Source of the DNA: Chaetoceros tenuissimus
Lineage: Eukaryota > Bacillariophyta > Thalassiosirophyceae > Chaetocerotales > Chaetocerotaceae
Reading direction: 5' to 3'
Length of the DNA: 64,000 bases
Assembly: GCA_021927905.1 (NCBI GenBank)
Contig: BLLK01000046.1
Location: forward strand, 558,001 to 622,000
Position 1 is the stretch's first letter; every line of letters starts with the position of its first letter. Position numbers and translations under genes: made by a program. Below, in pieces: positions 10,301 to 23,388 of this stretch. Under the pieces are notes generated by a model. It was not told the DNA's origin, made no database searches, and saw nothing but the letters and a program-made list of their open reading frames with translations.

Positions 10301-11332
10301 CATCCCATGATCGAATCCTCTCTGATTCGAGAAATAGTTCCCATTGCCAAAAGCCATGCTGTCTGGGCCATGTTGAAATGGATTGCTGACATTATGATGA
10401 TCTTGCATTGATGAATTTTGTGTAAACGCGTGATTCTGACCTTGTATAAAATTTCCCTGTTCGCTCCTTCTTGTCGGCGATAATAAGTTTTCATTCCATG
10501 ACCTTTCACCAGTGAAATTGCGTAGACCATCATTCTTGGACAACCCTGATCCAGAGGAAGCGGTACTAACATCACTTCCTTTCCTTGGAAGTTTCACTTC
10601 ATCTTGTGAAAAGCGGTCAAACCAATGTCCTGATCCTATTGAATCATCAAATGACTGCGAATTTTGGATATTCCGATCGTTAGTTTTTGCAGAGGAAAGC
10701 TTCTGTTGAGGAGTATCATCATTATTCAAAAATTCTAGTCCTTCGAGAACAAGCTGAGTATTTGGTGAATAATTGCCATTTCTTTTTTCCATTAATAAAT
10801 CTTTCTTCATGATATCTTCTGTCGGTGTAAGAGCACTATTTCTCATGAATCCAGCCCCCATATGCTTGGGCGTAGGTGCAACAAAATATGGCTTGGGTTT
10901 TCCACTTGAAGATTTTGGTCGAGGAGGCAGATTATTAGGTGGAGGTGACATTAATCCAAAAGATGTCAGTGTATTCGGCTTTGTCGTCCTAACTCCACTT
11001 GTTCCTTTGTTGAGCCGACTGAAGGCAGAATTAGAAGATGGTCCACCTCCAGGTCCAGGAGTTTTTCGCAACCCGTTGAAGCTAGTGGCAGGCTTTTGAG
11101 AATTATAGCTTGGAGTACTAATAGTTTTTTCCGACGACTCTGCAAACCTTGCTACCTCTTCATCTGATCCACCGTCGTCACTGTCGTCAGGATTCATGTG
11201 TGAGTGCAAAGAGCTGACTGGTCTAGAGTTCATATTTGGAGTTGATGCGTTTTCGTTCATGAATCTAGAAAAGCCTCTGCGATTTTGTGACGGAGTTTGC
11301 AGAACTTCACGTTGCTGCATTTTGTACTCCAT
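7375..11332 (-). CDS. HAT/TPR-repeat protein with a long disordered N-terminus
   Basis: Two exons: 11332-9290 and 9222-7375, joined by a 67-nt GTAAGT...CAG intron, giving 1296 aa. Residues 1 to ~560 are rich in Asn, Gln, Ser and Pro and look disordered. From about residue 600 to the end the protein is an array of helical half-TPR (HAT) repeats with repeated W..A/G....E, A.....A and GLKE-type patterns (YLEAFKLERDNDNPKQALK, KVWLAAGRMELSAGRF). HAT/TPR superhelices usually scaffold RNA-processing or organellar RNA-binding complexes, as in PRPF6- and HCF107-type proteins. I cannot assign an orthologue. The intron falls exactly inside the repeat region (DLQPYACQ | GWLEASKLE). The start is the ATG at 11330-11332; a second in-frame Met lies 4 codons later. 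Confidence 0.85.
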
Positions 11333-11803
11333 AGTCAGACTAATTTTCTTTCACTCTACAACTCTTTGGAAATGGAAATTAGAAGAAATGGAAACCCAGT
11401 GGAGAGAGATGATGTAAATAGATGAGAGGGACAGAATCTATTTGAAGGCGGTAGAAAACTAGATGAAAAAATAAATAGAATTCCTCTTTTGCCCTTTCTC
11501 AGTCCGTTCTCTTTCTAGATATTATAAATGATACTATACTTGCTTCTAATATACAGCGTAATTATTATGCCATTACATAGAAAGAGTAGTGGTATCAGTA
11601 CCATTAGCTATTACGCTATTACGGAGTAATATTCTGATGGAGCATGGAGCATCAGGAACAGAAGAAGATGATGATAGAAGGGTTTGTCAACGCTATGTCT
11701 CCCACGGGTCTACACCTATTTTAATTGAAATAGACAAAAAATTGACTCATTAAGATTTTTAGTCATTGCTTTTTTTAGTATTCTAATTTCAATTTTTGAA
11801 TTC
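11333..11803. promoter_or_regulatory. Intergenic region upstream of the HAT-repeat gene
   Basis: About 470 bp between the 5' end of the HAT-repeat gene and the 3' end of the SZT2-like gene, both on the minus strand. It should hold the HAT gene promoter and the SZT2-like 3' UTR. AT-rich, with no coding frame or RNA gene visible. Confidence 0.4.
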
Positions 11804-14800
11804 CTAACATTCACAAAGCATTTCATCTAAACCTAGCTCGCACAAATCATGAAACTTTTCTTCGGCAATATTCAGAAGCTGCTCTGATTGTTTGATGGCA
11901 ATGGGATATCCTTCTTCTACGACATATCTTTCCAGAGTCTGACCTCTGGTGGAACAAAGGACATACAAGGTGAAGGATATACTCTCCTCTTGTATTTGCG
12001 ATGGTGCTGTGTGTATAAAGTAATCACCTGGATGTGTGCGAAAATCTATACTGAGTGATATTCTAAGAGATAAGAGTAACAATCTGTACAAAATACTTAC
12101 AGTCTTCAAACTCGCAAGGGACCTTGGCTGAAATGCAAATGTCATTCATGGTGCAGTCTACAATTTTGTATTCTTTTTTATTCTCAAGAATGTATTCTAG
12201 TGTCTTTTGAAACATTTGTGGATCAAATAGATCTTTGTCCCAACTAATCCTTCGACTCAACAGCCTATACCAGTGGCCAATGTTTGTCTTTTCTTGAATA
12301 GCCTCTGTGTATTGGATCATGGAGTCATGGAGAAGTTGAGCGGTTGAGATGTTTGGATATTGAACTCCTTTTGCCATTCCTCTTAAAATGTTCAAAGTGA
12401 ACATGAATGCTTTCAAATCAGGTTGAAGATATGCGACGGAATAGATTGCTGATCTCTGAATTTTAGTAATTTCTTTCTCACGGTTCATCAAAAGATTTTT
12501 CTTTTTGCTTGGAGCTACGGGTGCTAGCGTTGAACCTTTCATCCAACATTTACTATCGCGATTTGCTTTTGAGGTTGAGAACATCCATGATCTGCATTTA
12601 CCGACTTTATCAGCCTTGATTTGTTTGATTGATAGTTCGTGAATAATGTATGATTGGAAAAATTGACCGCTAGACAAGAGTTGCATCACGTAGATCGTAG
12701 GATTTTCCAAGTCTCCTGCAACCTTGTTTTTATTCGATACAAAATTCTTGGCCACAATAATGTTTAAGGAATCTTCGGGGAATGCATTTTTCACAAAGTA
12801 CAACAAAAATGGGATAGGATCGAGCACTACAGAGGGTACAAGTGGAAAGAGCCTCGAATTCAGAGCTGTTGCATAATTCAAAATATTACCCATTGCTAAA
12901 AAAGATAACTCTTTGCCTCCACTGTTGACAAGCCAATGTAGGAACATGGACTGAGTAAGACCGAAAGAATTACTAGGATAGAGAGACCTATTGGATATAA
13001 AGTTTTGAAGATTCTGGAGATCTCTTTGTATCGGTGGAGGTAAGAATGTCTTTGGGGTATCCCTATTGGTTTGCTTACTACTTTGGGACTTTTCTTGTCC
13101 ACTTGAAGAAGATTTTAATGAAGTCTTGGCAATGGATTGCTCACGACCTCTTTGAGAAGCGGTCTTAGATCCTATCTTCTTTGTCCCAGCTCTTGCCCGT
13201 TGTCTCGAATGTAAGAGAGCTTGTTCAGCAGACCCTTTGATACTCTTACCTACAATCGTTGGAATCAGTATATTTCTCTTCTTGTCCTTACTTGCGGGGG
13301 TTGAAGGCCTTTCTTCAGGAATACTGCTCACTTGAGATAGGTTTGAACCAAGTCGGCGAGGAGCACGTTGAGTGTTCGATGCAGTCACTCCGTCTTTCTT
13401 GCTTAACGAAATACATGTCATGTGTAATGGATGTCGATAATTTTGAATTCTAATTGTATCTACATTTCTTTTTTCAATAGCAACCCGTATCTCTTCCAGC
13501 CTTAAGTTTACACTGAATTTAATTTTGAAGGTAAAGTAACATGTGAGTAAATAATTGAAATATATCATCAAAATATCTAAGATATGAGTGTACACTCACT
13601 TTTCCACTGTTTGTGGATTGACATTATAGAAGTAAGCTTGCAATCCAGAGCGATTGATTGTGACAATAAATGCTATTCTCCTCATAAATATGTATGGGTC
13701 CCTTTGGAATTGATGAGTAAGAGGGAATTGTAAGCATTTACTTGAAACAAAAGGAGTGATTATCAGTGCTTCTACTTACTCTAGACATAATTCTTTTAGT
13801 GCACTGGACAATGATCCATCGACTGAATCTGATAGGTAATCATCTATAGAGACCTTCTGAAATAGAAAAGAGGTAATGGGAGGGGCTCCTTTGATTTGTG
13901 TTCGTTCAACAATCTCTCTTCGGCGAATTTCCTCTGTTTCAAAACTCAAACCATATAGGATTAAGTACTGAGGAGATGATGTAGGCGAGTCTAGTATCAT
14001 GACATTGCTTTCGTCCATGACAGTTGTTCCGTGGGGAGTCACACTCTTAATCTTTACCTCATTTGCACTTCCATTTAAGACTCTTATTGTTCTCAATCCA
14101 AGAACGTCAGAGGCATCAATCTTCTTACTTCCATACAGAGGAAGAAGTATTCCTCGTTCCAAACAGTCAAGAGTGAGACTAGAAAGATCTGTGGACTTTG
14201 CAGTCCATGAAACCTGAACTTTCTTTATTGCGGGATGAGGTAATTTTTCGGATTTCGCCAGAATCCCTCCTAATGAGGTTAATCCTGGACTAAGCCTACT
14301 GATGTGAAGTACTTTGCTCTCAAGTGATCGAGCATCTTCCAAGGTATTTACATGAAGACGACATTGGCCTAGTCGCGCAAGTTCTAAATGGCGTTCTGTA
14401 ATCCATGATACTAGCGCTTGATTAAGCGTAAGCTCTGTAGGGAGCAATTTAAAGAAAAAATAAGGTTAATGGCAATAGATATGGAAATATTTCGTTTTTC
14501 AAACTTACCTATCCACCTGTAAATAGGCTCAAAATCTAATGTTGTATTGTATATCTTCACACTCATGTAATACCAATCCCTTCTCGTCTTTTCATCTTTA
14601 CCACCATGTAGCCTTCGCATTTGTAAGGAGTCCACAAGCTTTAAAGCATCTATTTCATGTCCTGGAATTTTGCCTACACTTGTATCTTTCACAATGTTGA
14701 GGTCATCGTCTAGCAGTTTTATTTCCACTAGAGCCATTCCTGTGCCAGCTTTTCTGGAAAACTCTTTCCCTTTTGCAGTCAACGTAGATATGCCCTGAAA

Positions 14801-17800
14801 TTGAGGATTGAGCTGACAAGATCACACAGTTTTATTGAGAATACTTTGTAAAAACTTTAAAGTGAAATAAGGGTAATGAACCTACCTGGAATTGAGTGGC
14901 GTTGTAAATAAATAAAAAGTCTTTGTGGTCAAATTTGAAAGAAGCTCCAGACCTAGTTGTTGCAGTGTTGACAGTCTTAGCATTTGGTGGTGACTTTGCC
15001 TGAGTATCCTTTGTATCTGTATTTTCTGATATCTGGGAGCTTTTTTTCCAGATATTAAAGAATGAGGAACCAGAAATATTCTGTCTAAAGCAAAGTAAGA
15101 CCAATACAGGATCATAACAGGAAGAAGGGAACTCATAATATTCCTCTTCCGAGACGCGATTGTTGGTGTTCCCAAGCTCATTCCAATCAGATTCAAAGGA
15201 TTTAATGAATTCCACATCAGTGTCAGTAAGATCAAAATGTTGGCTTTTGGTTAGCTCGTGTGATATCAAATCTACACAAGACGACATGATTTTTCTTTTT
15301 ATCAATCGGTCAAGTTGACTTGTAATTGAATTTGTTGCTTCGTATATCCCATACACATAAAACTCAATCCCGTGGTTCGTTCCCTCTTTTTCTAAACTAG
15401 ACTCAAAATTCATGTAGAATATATTTTCTTCCTCATCCTTATACACGAAGTATCCTAATCTATTTGATATGGCAAAACTGCTGAGAACGCTATATTGAAG
15501 CTCGACAAGAATTTTCGATGGAGAGCAACGAGGATTGACTGCATAGAATGCATTATGAACAACATCGCATTTAAAATAGCCATCAGGTAATGTCAAGGTA
15601 CCACGATCTTGTGAATCTTTTTCTTTTGCATGGGAATGATCAGGGGGGAGGAGTAAATCACTAGATGCTCTGGACTTTTGCATTGTCTCTAAAAGCAGTA
15701 TTTGATTAACATGGTGACATTCCTTGTCTACAATTTTCATGACTTCTCTCTGTATTTGCTCTGCTTTTTCAATTCCAGCTTGGTGGAAAACATGGACACA
15801 TACTCTACCTTCATCTAGCACACCTATCCAGCACCATCCAAAAGACTTTGTGTCAATGGCAAAAAAGTCTCCATCTATATCCTCAATCAGATTCAAAGAA
15901 GTCTGTTTCCTTAGACACTGTCCCAATAAAAAGAAACACGATTCTATACCTTCTTTCATTGCATCAGCTGTTGCATCAACCATTGTGTCCGTATTTGGTC
16001 GATAGAACTGGAGAGGAATTTTATCAGGTACAACATTTTCAGCCTCCAATAAACAGTATTTCACCACTTCAAGATCGACCTCATCAATAGCCTTACATTC
16101 CCAAAGTAGCTGCTCTAATGTTTGTTCCGCTGTAAATGAATTGAGTAGCGATCTAATCTCAGAAGCTACTCCTTCATGGATAGAGGAGTCTTTGATAGCA
16201 ACATGATCAAAAGTTGTCATGGCTATGTTCAATGCTGAAGTATCTTCAATCTTATGAATATCACTCAAAATGGCTGGTCTATCATTGATGAAAATCATAA
16301 CAAATACAGGTGGCTTCAAGTAACTGCATTTTTCCTGTTGTCCATCCTCGTTATGAGATTGACTATCCGTTGACATATAGTACATGTCGTCGTCGTCGTC
16401 TTGCTGTCGGTTCTTCTCTCCAAAAGTTATATTCTCACCATGCAAGCTTGTCTGGATGTCCTTTAGAGCTAAGTTTTCATCGCCAGAGAAGAAATAATAA
16501 GGCTCTCCACCCGGTATAGGTTGAATCATATTACTAAATTGATTTTCAAGTTTCAATAGAGTCTCGCTACCAGATCCTTGCTCTTTCATTTCAGAATTTG
16601 GGGCGAGTATTTCAACATAGGAAATGAACTCCTCATCTATACAGTTTCGCATCATTTCCGCAAAGTCAGAATGTGTGAATTGATGTCCATTTAATGTTGG
16701 ATCTTGACGAAGCGCAAGATAGGCTGCTGTAGCAAAGTGGTGACTATGAGCCGTCTCAAGCTCGGAAATGAACCTAGACAATTTATGCTCACGGTTTTCA
16801 ATATCATCAGATTGTGCTGAACGATTAGTAGTGTCGGATTGATAGTAATACAAGTCGGCAAAGGCTACAGTATAAAATGAAACTTGACGAGTAAAAATTG
16901 TGGTTGTAGACTCAAAAGTGTCTTCGTAGGGTTCTGCTTTTCCTGATGAGGGTATATGCGCCATGCTTAAAGTCTCAGAATCATATCTAATCAAAAACCA
17001 TTTCCCTGTCTCCAAATGCCCAACTTTCTGATCGGCTCCCACAAAAATCTGGGCAACATCAACATCAGAACTACCTGTCAGCATATAATTCACAGTAAGA
17101 TCTTCAAGTATCTTATTTGCACTCAAAAGCGCCTCGTCAAAAAAACGCATTGTTATCGTTGATTTTGTAGAATAAAGCAGAAGCCTCTTCACATCTTCAA
17201 CGAAGTTGATATTAAGGGGCCCTATAGAGGATTTAGATTCGAAAAGGCTCAACAAATTTCTTCTACTTCGAATAGCTCTTGCACATTTGTCATCTCTTTC
17301 TTTGACATCAGAGCATATAGTTTTGAACAAAGGATAGTGTTTGCCATCTGTATTCAAAGAGTCAAGAAGTAAATCACTAAAAACGTTGCGTTCCAGATCC
17401 ATGAAAACCTTAGCGAAGGTATGATGTGGAGTCATAACGAGGTGATACGACACGAGATATTTCTTGTTCCTTCCATCAATGAATTTTACGAGAATGAATG
17501 AATTTACATTCAAAACCAAGGATATGAAATTGTCAAAGAAGCATCTTCTTTTATGTATCAGGGATAAAAGTTCTTTTTCCGAAAGTAGTTCCCAAGTCTC
17601 TTCGTTCTGTAGATGCTTAGAAGAACCCTTCTTTGAATCTACGATCTTATCACTTATTGGTTCAGGCAACACAATCAACATATCATTCCATGATTCGAGA
17701 GTGGCTTGCAAGGATCGTGAGCAGCGTATTCTTACATTTGTCTCAACCTGCTCAAAGTAATAAATGTTTACTTTGTTTAAACGAGGCAAATCAGTACAGC

Positions 17801-20051
17801 ACTTTTCGATAAGGCAATAATTAGTGAGACTTCTATCCTCTGAAGAAGGTAGTACTCTCATGTAGAGTTTGTCTTTAATGATCATCAGTGTTGACCATGA
17901 TTGTATCGCATCAGAGAGAGGGTCCGATAGATCATTAAAAGTCATCTGGTTTGATTGCATGGAGCCATGATCCTCCTCTGAAGTTAAAATTAATTCGAAC
18001 TGATCACATCGAAAGTGACGATAAAGTTGGCTTTCTACAAGTTGTGAAAGATGGTGCAAAAATTGAGATTCTTGGGAAAGACATTTACTCCAATCCAGGG
18101 GACATATATTGGACTCTATAATATCTTCATGCTTGATCCAATTCAGAAATTGACAGATTCTACTCGCGGCTTTCTCTTTAAGTGTCATCGAGCGAGATCT
18201 TTTGGAATGAAATTGCTGCCCAATATACTCGTTTTTGATCATTTGTACAAATGTTGGTTCCCCCGAAATCGACACTTTCACATGCGCATTTCCTACAAGA
18301 GGATTATGAAAGCGTGATGCAACGTATGAGAACTCGTAATGTAGAGTTGTGCCCAATTCCAAGCGGAGGGCAAACTGGATAGACACTTTGTCATCGTCCT
18401 GACTGTTCGTCCCATATCGTCTGGGGCGATATCCGTCCATTATTCTCATTACAAGAATGCCTTTGGCACGTATTGGATTAAGAAAATAAGAAAAGAAATT
18501 AGTTTTGCCACCAGAGACCTGTTTGGTTACCATTGTCTGTCTCTTTTGTATATACGCTGGTGGCGGCATGGAGCCCCAGAACCTATGAAGCAAAGAGCAG
18601 CATGGCGATAATGAAAATATTGTATGCCACTGTAAAGCATTTGGACGCACAACTCGTCGTTTCGCGGCGAAGTACACATCTTGAAAAAATGGTGAAGAGG
18701 CAGGGACATCTCCTGCTACAGTTGCTACAGCCTCTTCAAGTCTCTCTGAATCCACAAAATATCCCCTTGTGCTTTTGCATGCATTGAAAAGGTTTAAGCT
18801 ATCATCAGGGAGAGTCAGAGGGAATGCATTGGGTCCATCTGCATCAAATGTAAGGTAGTTTGGGTTTGTTGATATATTACTATCTCCACTTCTATGCGAA
18901 TGTGATCCTGACAGATCTAATATATTCAATGGTACATCTTTCAAGTGCCTATCTCTCACAAGATCTAAGATACTTTCGCATTCAACAGACCTGCAATCAG
19001 TAGCAATTGTTATCACAGGTCTTCCTCTTGTAGGCATGCTTGCTAAAGCTACGTCGCATTTCTCAATCATATCCCTTAGGGACGAAGACGAGGAATCAAT
19101 TTTACCTCCCATAGTTTTCAATCTAGTGGCAATCTCGTTCTCAATCTCAATCGTAGCCCAATCAATAATTTTATCTGAAATATATGTTGCTGACTCCGAG
19201 TCCTCTACAGTGAAATCAGAGACTAAGCAATTGAAAGATGCATTATCTTTCTTGGTCATTGACTTGGGGAAGACTGCAATCACAGTCACAGAAATAGTTG
19301 GTTGCCACCACGGCTGTTCTTTCGATTCTTTTTTACTAGACTCATCTTTCTTCTTCTTGAATGTAGCACCAGTGATTGGCTGTATTAGTCCCTTGAAGTA
19401 GGTCTTGACCATTGATTCCAATCTATCCATTGCACAAATGGATTCGTCAATGTAACCAACATTTCCAAAGGTTGAGGTCAAAGTTGGTGAGGCATCTAGA
19501 CAAAAGACAAGCCTAGTCAAATCATAGGCGAATGCAACTCTGGTGTTAAAGTTCAGTCGAAGAGGTAGCTTTTGAGGCTGATGACAATATTGTAAACCCT
19601 CGTCGCGACATCTATTTCTTTCTTCTTCAATATTCCTATTAAATTCTTTAATTCTTTTCAATAACCTCTTTCGTTGTTTTTGCTGTCGTAGAGGCACTTG
19701 AGGAATACACTCTAGCAAAGATAACACCCCACAAAATAAATTATCGGACCTTATGTCCTCTTCCTTCGATTTATGAATCTTTTCAATGGATTCTCCAAAT
19801 TCATTTCCCTCCACACTCAAAGATCCAGTTGTCAGTTGATCTGATGAAGTACTTGTGCCTATGGCACTTCTAAGTTCTTGTGGTGCCTGCGTGAGTGTCT
19901 CTACCAAGTCAAAGTGATAACATGCCCTCTCAGAGAATCCAAACCTTTCGTGATCGCTCAAAAGTAGTGTTATTCCATTTGCTTCATCTATTTTGTCTGA
20001 AGCAGAGTGGTGAAGTTGTGTAGACTTTTGCGTGGGTTTCGTGGACGGCAT
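11804..20051 (-). CDS. SZT2-like protein (KICSTOR-type regulator of TORC1), 2640 aa, six exons
   Basis: Exons 20051-14886, 14794-14509, 14434-13780, 13740-13600, 13512-12097 and 12062-11804 join in frame (introns 91, 74, 39, 87 and 34 nt). The match to SZT2 is by pattern: an N-terminal RVAFAYDLTRLVFCLDASPT segment (~residue 170), a vWA-like stretch with PVITIATDCRSVE (~340), a late GYFKCDVV segment followed by VYGI and LTDTDVEFI (~1490-1620), and small beta-rich C-terminal exons. In animals SZT2 bridges KICSTOR and GATOR1 to repress TORC1 on lysosomes; that role here is inference. The last intron is weakest: the consensus donor GTAAGT at 12100 would give an immediate stop, while a GTATTT donor 4 nt on continues a convincing C-terminus. 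Length is shorter than the ~3400-aa human protein. An Asp run at ~16385 comes from a GTC microsatellite. Confidence 0.8.
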
Positions 20052-20547
20052 GATCCTTCAAACCCTATGGTATCTCTAATCTTTTAATAATCAATCTGCA
20101 AGTTATAGTGACAGCTATAGTATTATTGATTCATGAAACTAGTTCTAGTATCCTAAACAATAGATTAAACACGAAGAATCTTTACCATTATTTTTATATA
20201 CAATTCACAGTATTACGAAGTTGAAAGAGAAACCAACAATACCCTGTAGTACGTACCTACGTACGTAGTCTTCCTACTAGTTATAACCCTCATTTTTCTC
20301 AGATTGACTATTGTCAATATTTTCAGGACGGCTATATATCTATAGTTTAGTGATCCTATCGTCCGATTGCTTATCACGTCACATTTCTATTTCTTGGATG
20401 AGAAATGAGAACCCGAACTCCTTCTCGAGTGAATGAGGAAAACTCTGAACTCTTGAGAATGAAAGTATATTTGCCTTGTATCTAACATACGATTCAACAT
20501 CAAAGTATATACGACACTTAAAAAAATCAACCTCGTGAAAAAGAAGA
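20052..20547. promoter_or_regulatory. Divergent promoter between the SZT2-like and DUF3592-like genes
   Basis: A 496-bp AT-rich gap between divergent starts. It holds GTACGTAC at 20249-20256 and an overlapping-type TACGTACGTA at 20258-20267, forming a dense cluster of this palindromic word. A CACGTCAC word lies near 20376. No coding frame is credible here. Confidence 0.5.
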
Positions 20548-21309
20548 ATGAAAGTACATTTACCTTGTGTAGAAATCGCATGCTGCGAACGTGGAAATAA
20601 TGAACGAGCTACAAATAATGGTTCTTGTGGAAACTCATGTTGCAAGATTGCAGGATGGGTATTATTCGCTGGAGGAGCCATAGGTTCAGTAACACTCTTT
20701 GTACAAGCCTTCACTTGGCCTACTGCTATTGCTACACTGGCAGAAGAATCATGTAAACTATTTATTTTCGAGGTAAATGGAAAATCATACGAACACACAA
20801 TTGAAGAATGTACAGCTTCTCCTGGAGATACAATTGAAATTCAATATAATCCCGATGATCCAAGTGAATCAATATCCAAAGACTTTAGTGACAGATTTAT
20901 GCCAGCTATTATTGCGACCGTGCTTGCATTAGTTGGAGTCGTCATGATTCTTCAAAGTTCTTTCAGAAAAGGAAATGAAATCCTCATCAGCAACTACCCA
21001 GCTACTGATAATAATTTCATCAACACTAATGTGGACGTACCTCCAAGCGAAGCTCCTGCAACGTATAACAATGCATATATTTCAGGAAATAGCTATAGTA
21101 ATGATATAGAGAGCAATCCAATGCCGTCAGCTCCTCCACTGACCGGCAACGATAAAAATGATACATATACAGCAGAAGTAACAGCAATTCCAGAAGCACA
21201 AGTTATTATAACAGCACCTATACAGGAAGCAAAAATAGTCCCAACATCAGAACACAAAACTACGACAATACAATCGAGCTATTTCGATCAAATGAAAAGT
21301 TCATGCTAG
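20548..21309 (+). CDS. DUF3592-like two-span membrane protein
   Basis: 253 aa, single exon, ATG at 20548. Two hydrophobic segments (about residues 33-60 and 119-138) flank an extracytoplasmic loop of ~55 aa. The loop has the DUF3592 pattern: FEVNGKSYEHTIEE, then a PGDTIEIQYNPDDPSES stretch. The N-terminus is Cys-rich (CCERGN..CGNSCCK), and the last ~110 residues are Ser/Pro/Thr-rich and probably cytosolic and disordered, with a PSAPPL patch. Function of the family is unknown; members are small integral membrane proteins. The gene is divergent to the SZT2-like gene. Confidence 0.7.
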   Translation: MKVHLPCVEIACCERGNNERATNNGSCGNSCCKIAGWVLFAGGAIGSVTLFVQAFTWPTAIATLAEESCKLFIFEVNGKSYEHTIEECTASPGDTIEIQYNPDDPSESISKDFSDRFMPAIIATVLALVGVVMILQSSFRKGNEILISNYPATDNNFINTNVDVPPSEAPATYNNAYISGNSYSNDIESNPMPSAPPLTGNDKNDTYTAEVTAIPEAQVIITAPIQEAKIVPTSEHKTTTIQSSYFDQMKSSC

Positions 21310-23388
21310 TTACAATGATAAATATGATGATATGGAAATTATGTATCAAAGAGAGAGCATGATGAAAAGCTTTCAATTACATATATCTAATAAGAGTATT
21401 ACTAATCTGATCAATACAATCAATTGATTATTTATCTGATCTCGGTGGATACTTGCCTCACAAGTAAAATGTTGCAATAAATGTCACCCATAGCTTGAGA
21501 AAATTGTAATATCGGAGAGGTATAACAGGAGGATTTGCAGCCCAAGCTGATACTAAGAACGTGACCATGCTGTCAGGATACTCGCCATCGCTGATGAAGA
21601 TGCTTCTAGATGGCAAGTCCTTAGGAGAATAGGAGACTTGGATAGATGAAGATGGTGACGAGATTGTGATGCAAACCAAACCAAGAAGGATCCATCCTCG
21701 ACGGTACCGTACGTAAGGCAATGGATAATGAAGAGTACGAAGCAGTGCGGAAGGTACTGAAGGACTCAAAAGAGGGTGATCTTGAGTTTTAGGGAGAGTT
21801 TGTAAATGTAATATAAATAGAGATAATCCCATTTAGCAAAAGCTTTCAGTATTTAATCTCTATGTCTTTCTATCTTCTATATTTGACTACTATGGAAGGA
21901 CAGACAGTGTAGGACTTGGAAACGATCTAGACCAATCATGTTGCTGTATTGAAAATTCCTAGCGAGAAAAGGTATTTGTTCTGGCAAACGTAAGAACTTT
22001 TTACAATTATAACCAATACAAACAAATAAGAGTCTTCCAACTGTATGGTCTATGATTTGTAGCTTGTAGCTCGAGCAAAAATATTCAAGGTACTATCGAA
22101 AAAGTCGATCGAGTTGGGAAGAAGCTTTCATATTACAAGGCAATTTATTCCTAGACTAAACGAAGTAGGATTAAATGCATTACGGGCTACATTGATTTAC
22201 TCTTGTGATTTACCACCACTGGTGAAAGATAATCATAGCAAGTGTATACATGTAGAGTCTTAATAGGATAATACAAGCAGAGGATGGTCTCCCATGAAGT
22301 AAATGATTCTCTCGCAAAAGACGGAAGTAAAGAACCTAGTAAGGTAGTCTATGTACGCAATAGACTATGCTCGTCAAGGCAGAGAAGAGAGTATTTGGTC
22401 CATCATCATGGGAGCAATCGTGAAAATTGCTCATTCATGGACAACACCGAACTTGAGTAAGAAACTGTGCATGCGAACAACACGATTGCAGATGCTGTGA
22501 ATGAAAAAGATAATATGCAGTTAGTAAGATAGACAAAACAAAGTCTACACACAACTGCACTCACCGAGTATGTAAAGGGACCATACTTATATTGGGAAAA
22601 GAAAGTATTTGTTCAACGTTAGCTTCAGAAGTCAGGGCTATCACAACCCAAAGATTTAAAGAAATGAATCAACTTCTTACTGACACTCCAAGCCACGTGA
22701 AGGCCTTGAACAAGTTGGAGCGAGAGAAGCCGTGGACAAGTCACACAACCCAATCCAATGGTGAGATTGAGCTTAGATACAGGACAGATGTATTTCGTTT
22801 TTGCCAGAGAAAAAAGAAAAGATGAAACGGCAACAATCGCTTACGCATTGCTACTTAGTGAACCCCAAACACCTCTCAACTACCATTTCTGGCGAATCAA
22901 CTTGTTCCCAGGTTGGGTAAGTGAAAGTCGAGCTGCTTCAACAAATGAATAAATTCATATGCTGTTTCCACTACAAGTAATGGAAGGGGACGAACAGGCT
23001 AGGCCTGGGTTGCTAAGGATGAATCAACCCCAATCTCCTTTGGCGTCCAGAGATGGGTCATGTACAAACGTCCAGAGGACGATCCTTTGTTAGTACATGG
23101 ATTCCTTAACGACCTGTTGCGTGGTTTCATCAATGGTTCAATTTTCTCAACGAACAAATGCTATGTATCTAAAGCCTCCCCCCTCTACACAAAGGTTGAA
23201 GAGAGATGTAGTTCGCTATCGCATGCCTATTGTAAAGAAAAGGAAGGAAGAGTGAGTATATGCATTGACGGTAAGTGAACGTTGTATTTGGAGTCAAATC
23301 TGATGTCAAATGAGTCTTGTTCTTCAACAGAAACAATGCACATCTTGCATCTATCTTCTTTCCTCAACAACACGACACATGAACTTAC
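21310..23388. other. Gene-poor stretch with fragmentary coding-like segments
   Basis: About 2 kb without a gene I can support. A minus-strand frame at 21458-21832 (124 codons, ATG start) contains ISDGEYPDSMVTFLVSAWAA but matches nothing I know. On the plus strand, 22592-22930 holds short frames that shift into one another. A segment at about 22990-23275 reads DESTPISFGVQRWVMYKRPE and ends at a donor-like GGTAAGTG, as if it were a lone exon. These could be remnants of a retroelement or an old gene, or an unannotated multi-exon gene. I see no LTRs, terminal repeats or intact polymerase motifs. Confidence 0.3.
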
